Origin: an uncultured bacterium
GTDB lineage: Bacteria; Cyanobacteriota; Vampirovibrionia; Gastranaerophilales; Gastranaerophilaceae
Reading direction: 5' to 3'
Assembly (NCBI GenBank): GCA_949286705.1
Contig: CASEDF010000005.1
Coordinates: 62,001 to 126,000 of the forward strand
DNA: 64,000 bases
Position numbers and translations under genes: made by a program. The notes beneath the pieces were generated by a model. That model saw nothing but the letters and a program-made list of their open reading frames with translations, was not told the origin of the DNA and did not search any database. Shown one piece after another: positions 17,287-24,966 of the stretch (positions are counted from its first letter, which is position 1; each line of letters starts with the position of its first letter).

Positions 17287-18176
17287 GTAGATATAACAAG
17301 GATTTTGACGGTATAGAGATAAGCAGAAACTATTTTCTCGACGACGCTCTCGCCTCTGGCTCCGCTATGGTTTCGGAAATAGTTTCTGCTTATCTCAAGA
17401 GAGTAAATAAAGCTTTTACCTTGGCAGAGGTTTTGATTACACTGGGCATAATAGGGATAGTAGCTGCCTTAACAATACCAACAATATTAAATAATATGCA
17501 AGAGATGGTTCTGAATAACCAGTTTAAAAAATTTTACAGTACATTTAAGCAGGCGTTTTTAACGTTGCAGACTATAGAAGGTCGTCCGATAAAGTGTTTT
17601 TACTGGCAGGAAAGTCCTTATAAAGGAGTTTGTACTTCAACATGCGATGTCAGAAATGAATATGGAGAATGTACGTCTGATTTGTATTGTAAAGAAACAG
17701 GTAACCCGTTACCTGCGGATTATATGGGTTCTCACTCTGAATGTCGTGTTTTGTATAATGACGTTTTTAAAAATAGATTGAAGGTTGCCAAAATTTGTGA
17801 AGAGAATGCATTGTCAGGCGGGTGTCTGCCTGAAAATATTAAAGGTTCGGATATTATAAATGCCGAAAAAAATCCTGATGGTGTCTACAATCCTGAAGGA
17901 GAATTTTCTGATAGCAAAATAAAAAATACATATCCTGCAATTGTTTTACAAGATGGTACATATATTATAAAATTCGGTTCAAAAAACAGCGTTGGTGCTG
18001 TTTATGCTTTTGATATTAACGGCAAAAAAGGTCCTAATAAGTGGGGATATGATATTTATGGTACTATTTTTTACGGAAATTCACAAAATGGAATACGGGA
18101 GTTCAAATCATATGGTCCTATTGAATCAGGCGGTAAAAACCTTACAACAAGGCTTAATTTACTCGGTATAAAATAA
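17239..18176 (+). CDS. Type IV pseudopilin (type II secretion/T4P-like), expressed across a -1 frameshift
   Basis: The body has the prepilin signature VNKA|FTLAEVLITLGIIGIVAAL with Glu at +5 of the mature protein and Ala at -1 of the cleavage site. It continues as a Cys-rich globular domain (KCFYWQESPYKGVC, then CTSTC, ECTSDLYC) and ends near NGKKGPNKWGYDIYG. An in-frame ATG at 17367 exists but has no Shine-Dalgarno and sits inside a palindromic insertion; the real start is likely 17239 through the G-run. The protein would be anchored by its N-terminal helix and exported via PilD-type peptidase. It is a paralogue of the 19052 gene (shared PADYxGxxSEC and LxVAKIC). Partner machinery is not in this window. 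Confidence 0.75.
17316..17396 (+). repeat. 81-bp palindromic element inserted in frame in pseudopilin A
   Basis: Perfect 20-bp inverted repeats (17316-17335 and 17377-17396; arm GAGATAAGCAGAAACTATTT) flank a 41-nt loop. The length is a multiple of three and the -1 pilin frame stays open through it, encoding about 27 residues between leader and pilin. Confidence 0.85.
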
Positions 18177-18177
18177 A

Positions 18178-18213
18178 AAAAAGAGGCTTTCAAAATTTTG
18201 GAAGCCTCTTTTT
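18178..18213 (+). terminator. Terminator after pseudopilin A
   Basis: The stem AAAGAGGCTTTC / GGAAGCCTCTTT with an 8-nt loop starts directly after the stop codon. Confidence 0.9.
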
Positions 18214-18441
18214 AGTATGATTTATTTCAAGAAATTGAAATAAGTTATACCGGTGTTTGGCGTTGAACTGTTATTTATAAGGTTCATCTTGTTCGGTTGG
18301 TAACATCAATTACGCCCGCGCCAAATAAGTGTCTTTTACTCTTGCGTTTCCGGTAAATTCAGCTTTGATTTTTCAGCCTCTTGTAATGATGTATTTAATA
18401 ATATTAATTTTGTGTTATAATTATACAAAAGGAATTTAGCG
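18214..18441 (+). other. Gene-free stretch before plsY
   Basis: No convincing frame or RNA. A short minus-strand stretch around 18300-18330 reads GAGVIDV but is interrupted by stops, so at most a decayed gene fragment. A TATAAT box close to 18417-18422 probably serves plsY, which has AAGGAAT as Shine-Dalgarno. Confidence 0.4.
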
Positions 18442-19041
18442 ATGATATTGGAAGTTATAATTGTAATTTTAGCGGCATATTTAATTGGATCTATACCAAC
18501 AGGCTATATAATAGTCAAAGCATTTACAGGTCAGGATATCAGAACAATCGGTTCCGGATCCACAGGCGCTACAAATGTAAAACGTGTCATGGGTAAGAAA
18601 TGGTTTTTTACCGTTATGATTCTGGATGCAATAAAAGGTGCTGTGCCGGTCGTGCTGGCTAAACTTTTTGCAACATCTTTTGCATCAATAGGTTTGCTGC
18701 CGGTACTTGCGGCGGTTGCTGTTATAATAGGGCATAGTAAATCTGTATTTTTAAAATTTACAGGCGGCAAATCCGTTGCATCAGGTGTTGGTACTATTCT
18801 GGCGCTTAACTGGCAGGTCGGTTTAATTATTGCTGCTGTTTGGGCTGTTATAACGTATGTTTCAAAATATGTGTCTTTAGGTTCCATAATTGCATTATTT
18901 ATATCGCCTTTTTTGATGTGGTATTTTAAAGAACCTCTTGCATACATTTGTTATTGTGCATTGGGTGCTTTGTATATAATCTATTTACACAGAGAAAATA
19001 TAGGGCGGTTAATACGCGGAGAAGAAAATAAGGTTAGATAG
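18442..19041 (+). CDS. plsY: Acyl phosphate:glycerol-3-phosphate acyltransferase
   Basis: A 199-aa inner-membrane enzyme that starts phospholipid synthesis using acyl-phosphate. Family motifs are all present: GSIPTGYIIVK, then IGSGSTGATNVKRVMGKKW, GHSKSVFLKFTGGKSVASG and the C-terminal YLHRENIGRLIRGEE. About five hydrophobic segments; normal length. Its stop is followed after 10 nt by the leader frame of the next pseudopilin, so the two are probably co-transcribed. Confidence 0.96.
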   Translation: MILEVIIVILAAYLIGSIPTGYIIVKAFTGQDIRTIGSGSTGATNVKRVMGKKWFFTVMILDAIKGAVPVVLAKLFATSFASIGLLPVLAAVAVIIGHSKSVFLKFTGGKSVASGVGTILALNWQVGLIIAAVWAVITYVSKYVSLGSIIALFISPFLMWYFKEPLAYICYCALGALYIIYLHRENIGRLIRGEENKVR

Positions 19042-19051
19042 GAGGACAATA

Positions 19052-19108
19052 TTGAAAAATAAAGGGTTTGTAAATCTCGGGGGGGGGCGACTCTCCCGGC
19101 CAGCGTAG
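19052..19108 (+). other. G-run frameshift site B: 18-codon leader frame of a pseudopilin gene
   Basis: The Shine-Dalgarno GGAGG (19041-19045) lies 6 nt before TTG 19052. The frame reads MKNKGFVNLGGGRLSRPA and ends at TAG 19106. Nine G (19079-19087) are again codons 10-12. The pilin frame is -1 and is open from the G-run on (GGGATLPASVAAGPD...). Two hairpins follow: CCAGCG/CGCTGG at 19100-19115 and a GACCA.../TGGTC stem. Confidence 0.72.
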
Positions 19109-20175
19109 CCGCTGGACCCGACCAACACAGTTGTGGTCGAAGGGAGTCTGTCATTCTGAACTTGTTTCAGAATCTCAATAAAAATTTTAAGAGATTCTTC
19201 TTTTCCTCTCGCAAAACAATACTCAATTGTTTTGCTCGGCAGAGAGCTCAGAATGACAAAAATACTATTTTTCGCCCTACGGGAGAGGGATTAAGGGAGA
19301 TGGGGCTATCAGCTCATGATGAGATCTTGAAACGAGTTCAGGATGACAGATTAGTGAGCAAAACTCACAGTAAAGAACTTAACGTCCTAACGTCTTATCA
19401 TCTTAACGACTTTAAAAAGAAAGTCGCGTTTACCTTAGCAGAGGTTTTGATAACCCTTGGAATCATAGGTATTGTTGCTGCCATAACTATTCCGACGTTA
19501 ATCAGTAAATATCAAGACTTTTCATTAAAAGTTCAATTTAAAAAAACTTATGCAGTGTTGCAGCAGGCTGCGCGCAGAGCCGAATATGAATTCACAGTTC
19601 AGCCAAAGTGTTATTATTGGGACGTTAATCCTTATGGACAGGTTGTTTGTACCAAAGTTAGCGATGATGGTTTAAACTGTATTGGCGAGTATGTCTTGAA
19701 AGATACGGGTGAACCAATACCTGCAGATTATAATGGTTTGTTTTCAGAATGTCAGACATTTGGAGAACAAATGACAAAAAATTTGAGAGTTGCAAAAATT
19801 TGTAAAACAAAACCTTTTGATAATGGGTGCGTTCCTGTATATGAAGGAATGGATACTTATGATGGCGGTAATCATGCTTATCAGGGTATGGCAAATGCCA
19901 TGCGAAAAGAATGGTTAATGAATAAAAATTATACGGTGGTACTTGCTGATGGAACTATAATTATCAATGGTATGGGAAAAGAAAATATTTCTCCTCAGTT
20001 GTTTTTTGTTGATATAAACGGTAAGAGCGGTCCAAATAAATGGGGATATGATATCTTTCCTTTTAAATCAGTTAAAGATACTGCCGGTAATTTAAAAATA
20101 GGGCAGGCAAACAGTTTTAAAGAAGATGGCGGGAAAACAGTCAATGAGATGCTTGAGGAAATTGCAGGCAAATAA
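19052..20175 (+). CDS. Type IV pseudopilin with a long in-frame insert, expressed across a -1 frameshift
   Basis: The prepilin signature KKVA|FTLAEVLITLGIIGIVAAI lies about 110 residues after the G-run. The globular part has KCYYWDVNPY, PADYNGLFSEC and VAKIC, and ends in the GKSGPNKWGYDIF motif shared with the 17239 paralogue. Between leader and pilin, a stretch made of palindromic repeats encodes VILNLFQNLNK and HDEILKRVQDDR, the kind of peptide produced by repeats inserted in reading frames. A TTG at 19162 could act as a start but lacks a Shine-Dalgarno. The pilin peptidase site would be very far from the N-terminus if the whole insert is kept. Confidence 0.7.
19150..19257 (+). repeat. 108-bp MITE-like palindromic element inside pseudopilin B
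   Basis: Terminal inverted repeats GTCATTCTGA (19150-19159) and TCAGAATGAC (19248-19257) enclose further perfect palindromes: AGAATCTC/GAGATTCT and GCAAAACAAT/ATTGTTTTGC. Length 108 bp, a multiple of three, and the -1 pilin frame is open through it. Confidence 0.8.
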
Positions 20176-20207
20176 AAAAGACCCATCATCTGATGGGTCT
20201 TTTTTAT
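20176..20207 (+). terminator. Bidirectional terminator between pseudopilin B and rplT
   Basis: A perfect stem AAAGACCCATCA / TGATGGGTCTTT with a 2-nt loop, with A and T runs on the two sides. It serves both converging genes. Confidence 0.9.
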
Positions 20208-20221
20208 CAGCTTTAAATAAA

Positions 20222-20572
20222 TTATTTTGCAGCTTTTGCAGCTTCAAACACTACATCAAAAGCTTCTTTGTCGTTAACTGCCAATTCAGCAAGCATTTTT
20301 CTGTTAACAACGATATTAGCTTTTTTGCAGGCATTCAAAAATCTTGAATAGCTCATGCCGCGTTCTCTTACAGCCGCGTTAATTCTAACAATCCAGAGGC
20401 GTCTCATATTACGTTTTGTAGTACGGCGATCTCTGTATGCGTATTTAAGCGCTTTCATAACAGCTGTATTTGCTACTTTGAAAATTCTGCTTCTTGCGCC
20501 TTTAAAGCCTTTAGCAAGTTTTAATATTTTTTTGTGTCTTAAACGACTAACATTACCACGTTTTACTCTCAT
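20222..20572 (-). CDS. rplT: Ribosomal protein L20
   Basis: A 116-aa, highly basic large-subunit assembly protein. [20 protein letters not shown] and the central [16 protein letters not shown] stretch are typical, and the length is normal. It lies 9 nt after rpmI in one operon. infC, often upstream of this pair, is not adjacent here. Confidence 0.98.
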   Translation of the reverse strand: MRVKRGNVSRLRHKKILKLAKGFKGARSRIFKVANTAVMKALKYAYRDRRTTKRNMRRLWIVRINAAVRERGMSYSRFLNACKKANIVVNRKMLAELAVNDKEAFDVVFEAAKAAK

Positions 20573-20581
20573 TTTATGCTC

Positions 20582-20791
20582 CTATCTTGAATACTTCTTG
20601 TATGGTAACTCTTTGGAAACCAGTTTTAAGTGTGACTCAGAAACACCAACCAGTTTGAAAATTCTGCGTTTTCTTGAACCTGATTTGTGCTGGAGCAAGT
20701 GGCCTATACCTGCTTGTCTTTTTTGGATTTTGCCTGTTGCCGTTACTTTGTAACGTTTTGCAGCAGACTTGTGTGTTTTCATTTTTGGCAT
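20582..20791 (-). CDS. rpmI: Ribosomal protein L35
   Basis: A 69-aa basic protein, MPKMKTHKSAAKRYKVTATG, of normal length with Shine-Dalgarno AAAAGGAG. It is first gene of the rpmI-rplT operon. Confidence 0.97.
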   Translation of the reverse strand: MPKMKTHKSAAKRYKVTATGKIQKRQAGIGHLLQHKSGSRKRRIFKLVGVSESHLKLVSKELPYKKYSR

Positions 20792-20895
20792 TTTCTTATC
20801 TCCTTTTTGGTTTAAGTAACTAAAAAATTACAGGCATACCAAAGCCTATAACTTTCGGCTAATTTATATATTATTATATAAATCTTATTTTGCAA
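20792..20895 (-). promoter_or_regulatory. Leader of rpmI-rplT with a stem-loop, possible L20 autoregulatory element
   Basis: On the minus strand TTGCAA and TATAAT/TAATAT-type boxes are followed by a leader with the 7-bp stem TATAGGC / GCCTGTA (20829-20850). In many bacteria L20 binds a leader of this operon to repress it. The resemblance here is by position and presence of a stem only. Confidence 0.4.
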
Positions 20896-20903
20896 GCGGT
20901 TTG

Positions 20904-21206
20904 TTAAATCATGTTAATTTCTATAAGGCTTTTTGCTATTGCGTTTTTGAATTCGCCGGAAATTTCATCCAAGTCAACAACGTCAACTTCAATGGGTAAT
21001 TCGGAATTTTCAAAGGCATCTTTTAGGAAAAGCAGGGTGTTTTTGTCTGTACCTGTAATAAATTTTATTGCCAGATCCAAATCGGAATATTTTTTGTGTT
21101 TTTCCCTTGTTCTCGAACCAAAAACATAAACTTTATCTATGCGGTTTTTGTATTCCGATAAAATTTTTTTGACAGTATTTAAATATTTTTCTTCAAGGTA
21201 TATCAT
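20904..21206 (-). CDS. MNT-type minimal nucleotidyltransferase (HEPN/MNT pair)
   Basis: A 100-aa protein with the minimal nucleotidyltransferase signature GSRTREKHKKYSDLDLAI, where GS and DxD bind nucleotide and metal, and a third acid in EVDVVDLD. The ATG overlaps the stop of the HEPN gene by 4 nt (ATGA), so the two are co-translated. In studied HEPN/MNT systems the MNT protein AMPylates and neutralises the HEPN toxin. That role is inferred here from family and pairing. Confidence 0.85.
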   Translation of the reverse strand: MIYLEEKYLNTVKKILSEYKNRIDKVYVFGSRTREKHKKYSDLDLAIKFITGTDKNTLLFLKDAFENSELPIEVDVVDLDEISGEFKNAIAKSLIEINMI

Positions 21207-21598
21207 TTCAGTTTAGTAATAAGATATTCAATTTCTTCAATAAATTTACCGACAATTGAGATAACTTCTTTTGCTTTTTCTATATTGTATGTGTGAGAAG
21301 TTATATTTCTTTTTTGTCGGTATATAATCCATTGCTCAAGGTCATTCAGAAGAATTCCCATTTCATTTGCCTGACGGATTAATTGGTTAAATGTCAAAGT
21401 ACTCAAATCTTCCTGATTCGGAATATTTAGCTCAATATAGCGCTGGATGAATTTTACGGCAAGAGCATAAGTATATTCAAATCTTTGAATAACAGAATCC
21501 CGTACATATTCATTTTTGGTTTTGTTATATTCCGAATATGCATCTTTTAAGCTTTTAAGCGCATTTTGCAGCGCTGAAATGTCCATTACGTAATCCAT
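21203..21598 (-). CDS. HEPN-domain protein (putative toxin partner of MNT)
   Basis: A 131-aa all-helical protein of the HI0074/nucleotidyltransferase-substrate-binding type. The C-terminal half carries RNITSH, a fit to the Rx4-6H motif of HEPN RNases, after EQWIIYRQK. Upstream a TATAAT box ends 6 nt before the ATG and there is no Shine-Dalgarno. ATG 21586 is an alternative start. Paired with the MNT gene it is likely a toxin-antitoxin module. Confidence 0.8.
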   Translation of the reverse strand: MDYVMDISALQNALKSLKDAYSEYNKTKNEYVRDSVIQRFEYTYALAVKFIQRYIELNIPNQEDLSTLTFNQLIRQANEMGILLNDLEQWIIYRQKRNITSHTYNIEKAKEVISIVGKFIEEIEYLITKLK

Positions 21599-21641
21599 AG
21601 TCTAATTATATATTTTTAATGCAGTACTGTCAAATTTACGT

Positions 21642-21851
21642 TTAATTAAAATTAGTCAGTTTGGAAACGGTTGTGTCAAGAGCTTTTGCAATTTCTATCA
21701 ATGTATCAAGTGAAGGCTTGGAAAAAGCAACTTCAATTTTTCCGACAAAGTTCAGTGACATATTCAATTTGTCTGCCAGCTCCTGCTGGGTTAAACCAAG
21801 TTCTTTTCGTCGTTTTTTGATGTTTTTTCCAAGTTCACAATAAAAGTTCAT
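21642..21851 (-). CDS. XRE-family transcriptional regulator
   Basis: A 69-aa single-domain Cro/C1-type helix-turn-helix protein: IKKRRKELGLTQQELADKLN, then FVGKIEVAFSKPSLDTLIEIAKAL. No Shine-Dalgarno is visible. Two long direct repeats, each with two TACGTA boxes, overlap and precede its start and face the divergent pseudopilin gene at 21934. It probably represses itself and may control that pilin. Confidence 0.88.
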   Translation of the reverse strand: MNFYCELGKNIKKRRKELGLTQQELADKLNMSLNFVGKIEVAFSKPSLDTLIEIAKALDTTVSKLTNFN

Positions 21852-21906
21852 ACGTACAGTCTATACGTAAAGTTTTGTAAATTATACGTACGGTTAGTAC
21901 GTAAAG
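21851..21906 (+). promoter_or_regulatory. Two 22-bp operator-like repeats between XRE and a pseudopilin gene
   Basis: Copies at 21851-21872 and 21885-21906 share TACGTAC-G/A-GT, then TA-C/G boundary variations, then TACGTAAAG (about 19 of 22 identical). Each contains two TACGTA palindromes. One covers the XRE start codon; a TATAAT on the minus strand lies between them. Confidence 0.75.
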
Positions 21907-21933
21907 CGTGGTATATTTTTATTGGAGGTAAAA

Positions 21934-22662
21934 ATGTTCAGAAGAATAAAAAATCATAAAAAAATATCAGGTTTTACACTGGCGGAAGTTCTTATCACCC
22001 TTGCGATTATCGGTGTTGTCGCGGCAATGACAATTCCTACATTAATTACAAAATATCAGACAAAAGCACTGGAAAACGGATTTAAAAAATCATATTCAAT
22101 GCTTATGCAGGCAATTATACCTATACAAAATGAGTTTTACGGTGTAATGTCTGTCAACGTAACACGTGAAAATGATTTTTATAATGCATTATGGCAAAAT
22201 TACAAAATTCTGGATGAAAATAATAGTATTGCAGCTCAAGATATGTGGGTAAAGCTTAAATATCTCGATAGCAAAACAGGCTTGTATAAATTAAAAGATT
22301 ATGCAGGGAATGTATCCGGAGGGTATCCTGAATGTCCGCAGCTGCCTACCAATATTTCGGCTGACGGATCTGCAGTCGGAGGAATGTATAACTGCGCGGC
22401 AAATTGGATTGTGTTTGATGTAAATGGTTCAGGAGGTCCGAATGCCTTGGGGCATGATATATTTTATTTTACCGTTGATAATAAAAGAGCACTTGTGCCT
22501 ATAGGACAAGGCGTTACAGGATATTGGAATTTTGCCGATAATAATACGTATTGTTCTATAAATTCAACCAATAATATGAATGGTGTTGGCTGTGCATACT
22601 GGGCTCTAAAAAATATTTGCCCTGATGATGAAACCAAAACTTATTGGGAATGCTTGCCGTAA
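21934..22662 (+). CDS. Type IV pseudopilin with normal in-frame leader
   Basis: A 242-aa protein. The leader MFRRIKNHKKISG precedes FTLAEVLITLAIIGVVAAM, so Gly at -1 and Glu at +5 are canonical. The ATG at 21934 has a TTGGAGG Shine-Dalgarno and there is no G-run. The C-terminal region (SADGSAVGGMYNC, NGSGGPNALGHDIFYF, NGVGCAYWALKNICPDDE) is closely similar to the 31616 gene. It may be controlled by the divergent XRE regulator through the TACGTA repeats. It is exported to the inner membrane and processed by a prepilin peptidase not found here. Confidence 0.9.
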   Translation: MFRRIKNHKKISGFTLAEVLITLAIIGVVAAMTIPTLITKYQTKALENGFKKSYSMLMQAIIPIQNEFYGVMSVNVTRENDFYNALWQNYKILDENNSIAAQDMWVKLKYLDSKTGLYKLKDYAGNVSGGYPECPQLPTNISADGSAVGGMYNCAANWIVFDVNGSGGPNALGHDIFYFTVDNKRALVPIGQGVTGYWNFADNNTYCSINSTNNMNGVGCAYWALKNICPDDETKTYWECLP

Positions 22663-22665
22663 AAT

Positions 22666-22950
22666 TTATTCCACTACTTCCAGATTGATTGTTGAAAATC
22701 CTGATACAAGATTTTTCACGCTTTCGGATTGTACGTGGCATTTGAGTTTGCCTTCGGGGTATTTTTTATAATGATAGGCGGATGACAGCATCATAACTTT
22801 TGCTGCATCAAGAATATTGAGTTTGGTGAGGTCAAGAGTCATCTCCGGACAGTCAAATTTGTTTATGTATTTTTGGATATTTTCTAAAATTTGCTGCGAA
22901 TTTCCGCAATTCAAGTCTAAAAATTTGCTTTTTGTTATATTTTGAGCCAT
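22666..22950 (-). CDS. Small protein of unknown function, possibly STAS-like
   Basis: A 94-aa protein with Shine-Dalgarno AAAAGGAAAC. The alternating strand/helix pattern with MTLDLTKLNILDAAKVMMLSS recalls the core of STAS (anti-sigma antagonist) domains, but the match is weak. The stop lies 4 nt from the convergent pseudopilin stop at 22662. No operon partner. Confidence 0.6.
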   Translation of the reverse strand: MAQNITKSKFLDLNCGNSQQILENIQKYINKFDCPEMTLDLTKLNILDAAKVMMLSSAYHYKKYPEGKLKCHVQSESVKNLVSGFSTINLEVVE

Positions 22951-23064
22951 TTTTGTTTCCTTTTGGCATAAAAATCGCCGAAAAGTTTAAAAACTTTAAA
23001 AATTTATATATTTTTAATACTTTTAACGGATATTTATTGTATAATTAATTTGTGGGGGTACAAT

Positions 23065-24051
23065 ATGGGAAGTATCATGAGTGTAAAATCTATAAACGAT
23101 CTTGCAAAAGATGTATTAAAAATAGAAGCGGACTCTATTTTAAAATTAATTGACAGAATAGGCGATAATTTTGATAAAGCAATTGAGCTTTTATATTCCT
23201 GTAAAGGCAGAGTTATCATAACAGGTATGGGTAAATCCGGTCTTATCGGTAAAAAAATTGCCGCGACTTTATCGTCAACCGGAACTCCGTCATACTTTTT
23301 GCATCCTGCGGAAAGCACGCACGGCGATTCAGGGATTATAACCCGTGAAGATGTTATAATTGCGATTTCCAATAGCGGAGAAACTCAGGAATTGTTAAAT
23401 CTTTTGCCGCTTATCAAAAGATTTGGCGTTCCAATGATAGGAATGACCGGCAATATGAATTCAACTCTTGCAAAAGCAAGTGATGTTGTTCTTGATATTG
23501 CGGTGGAACGGGAAGCCTGCCCTTTGAATAAAGCTCCTACAGCAAGCACAACGGCAACTCTTGCAATGGGGGATGCTCTTGCTGTTTGTCTTTTGGAAAA
23601 ACGCGGATTTTCCGAAGAAGATTTCTTGATTTTCCATCCGTCAGGTGCTCTGGGCAAAGGATTTTTGTATCACGTTAAAGATTTGATGCTGTCTGATCCC
23701 GAAAAACTTCCGATTGTTCACGAAAATGATACGTTTACAAGCGTTATTGAAACTATTTCAAAATTCAAACTCGGTATGGCAATGATTGTAAACGGTTCCG
23801 GAAAACTTGCAGGGGTCTTGACGGATGGTGATATCAGAAGAACTTTGATAAAATATCCGGATACGGTTTCTTTATTAATAAAAGATGTCATGACTGTCAA
23901 TCCGAAAAGAATTTCCGGTGATGAATACGCGGCAAGTGCGCTTCATTTGATGGAAAAATATTCAATTACGGCGCTTGCGGTTGTTGACAGCAGTGATATG
24001 CCCATAGGCGTTATCCATATTCATGATATTTTGAAAGCGGGTGTTGCATAA
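23065..24051 (+). CDS. kdsD: Arabinose-5-phosphate isomerase
   Basis: A 328-aa enzyme converting ribulose-5-phosphate to arabinose-5-phosphate for Kdo synthesis. An N-terminal SIS domain (VIITGMGKSGLIGKKIAATL, PSYFLHPAESTHGDSG) is followed by two CBS domains (from about residue 205). The ATG at 23065 has GGGGGT 7 nt upstream. The TTG at 23050 and ATG at 23077 are less likely starts. It overlaps kdsC by 1 nt. Together they indicate a Gram-negative outer membrane with Kdo-containing lipopolysaccharide. Confidence 0.93.
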   Translation: MGSIMSVKSINDLAKDVLKIEADSILKLIDRIGDNFDKAIELLYSCKGRVIITGMGKSGLIGKKIAATLSSTGTPSYFLHPAESTHGDSGIITREDVIIAISNSGETQELLNLLPLIKRFGVPMIGMTGNMNSTLAKASDVVLDIAVEREACPLNKAPTASTTATLAMGDALAVCLLEKRGFSEEDFLIFHPSGALGKGFLYHVKDLMLSDPEKLPIVHENDTFTSVIETISKFKLGMAMIVNGSGKLAGVLTDGDIRRTLIKYPDTVSLLIKDVMTVNPKRISGDEYAASALHLMEKYSITALAVVDSSDMPIGVIHIHDILKAGVA

Positions 24052-24587
24052 TGGATTTAAAAGAGAGAGCAAAAAAAATTAAGCTTATGGCGTTTGACGT
24101 TGACGGAGTTATGACTGACGGAAGCGTTACGTATGACGAAAACGGCGTTGAATATAAAACATTTAATGCAAAAGACGGGCATGGACTTGTCAGAATGGCA
24201 CATGCAGGTTTTGTTACTGCTATAATTACCGCAAGAAATAACGGAACGGTTGCTCATCGTGCCAAAAATCTTAATATAACAGAATTACATCAAGGGAAAA
24301 AATACAAACTTCCGACTTTAGAAGAATTGCGTCAGAAATACAATCTTTCTTATGATGAAATTTCTTATATGGGAGATGATCTGCCGGATGTTTGCTGTCT
24401 GGAAAAAGTCGGTCTGGCATGCTGTCCGAATGACGCGGTGGATGAAGTAAAGAGTATTTGTCATTTTGTGTCCTCCAAAAACGGCGGACGCGGGGCAGTC
24501 AGAGAACTTTGCGATTTTATTCTTGATTGTCAGGGGATTGAAAAAGAGTATATAGTTTGTGAAGGAAGCACACCAAAAGCTTCTTGA
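24051..24587 (+). CDS. kdsC: 3-deoxy-D-manno-octulosonate 8-phosphate phosphatase
   Basis: A 178-aa HAD-superfamily phosphatase without a cap domain. AFDVDGVMTDG holds the nucleophile Asp pair, IITARNNG is motif II, and YMGDDLPDVCCLE motif IV. It removes the phosphate from Kdo-8-P. Its ATG shares a base with the kdsD stop (TAATG). queD starts 13 nt downstream. Confidence 0.93.
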   Translation: MDLKERAKKIKLMAFDVDGVMTDGSVTYDENGVEYKTFNAKDGHGLVRMAHAGFVTAIITARNNGTVAHRAKNLNITELHQGKKYKLPTLEELRQKYNLSYDEISYMGDDLPDVCCLEKVGLACCPNDAVDEVKSICHFVSSKNGGRGAVRELCDFILDCQGIEKEYIVCEGSTPKAS

Positions 24588-24600
24588 TAAAGGGGAACAG

Positions 24601-24963
24601 ATGTACGAAATTAAGACACAGGCATTTTTTGCGGCAGCACATCACCTTTTGAATTATGAAGGTGAATGCGAAAATCAGCACGGGCATAACTGGATGGTTG
24701 AAGCTTATGTTAAGGGCGATACTCTCGACAGGAGTAATATTTTGATTGATTATAAGGTTTTGAAACGTGAGTTGAATGCGGTTTTAGACTTGTTGGATCA
24801 TAAAGATATCAATGAGCTGCCGGAATTTAACGGTGAAAGTCCGTCAAGTGAGATGATTGCACGGTTTATTTACGGCAAATTAAAGGAAAAAATAGTTCAG
24901 TTAGATAAAATTTCAGTTTGGGAGACACAGACTTCCTGCGCTACGTATTATGAAGAGGAATAA
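24601..24963 (+). CDS. queD: 6-carboxy-5,6,7,8-tetrahydropterin synthase
   Basis: A 120-aa enzyme of queuosine (7-deazaguanine) synthesis. The zinc ligands are in AAHHLL and QHGHNW, the Cys of GECENQHGH is catalytic, and the C-terminal VWETQ Glu binds the pterin. The ATG at 24601 with AAAGGGG is chosen over the GTG at 24559, which lies inside kdsC. QueH at 54210 belongs to the same pathway. Confidence 0.92.
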   Translation: MYEIKTQAFFAAAHHLLNYEGECENQHGHNWMVEAYVKGDTLDRSNILIDYKVLKRELNAVLDLLDHKDINELPEFNGESPSSEMIARFIYGKLKEKIVQLDKISVWETQTSCATYYEEE

Positions 24964-24966
24964 AAA

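Noticed and set aside
18214-18441. Degraded gene reading GAGVIDV on the minus strand
   Set aside because: Interrupted by several stops within a few codons and no homologous context; too short to support a pseudogene call.
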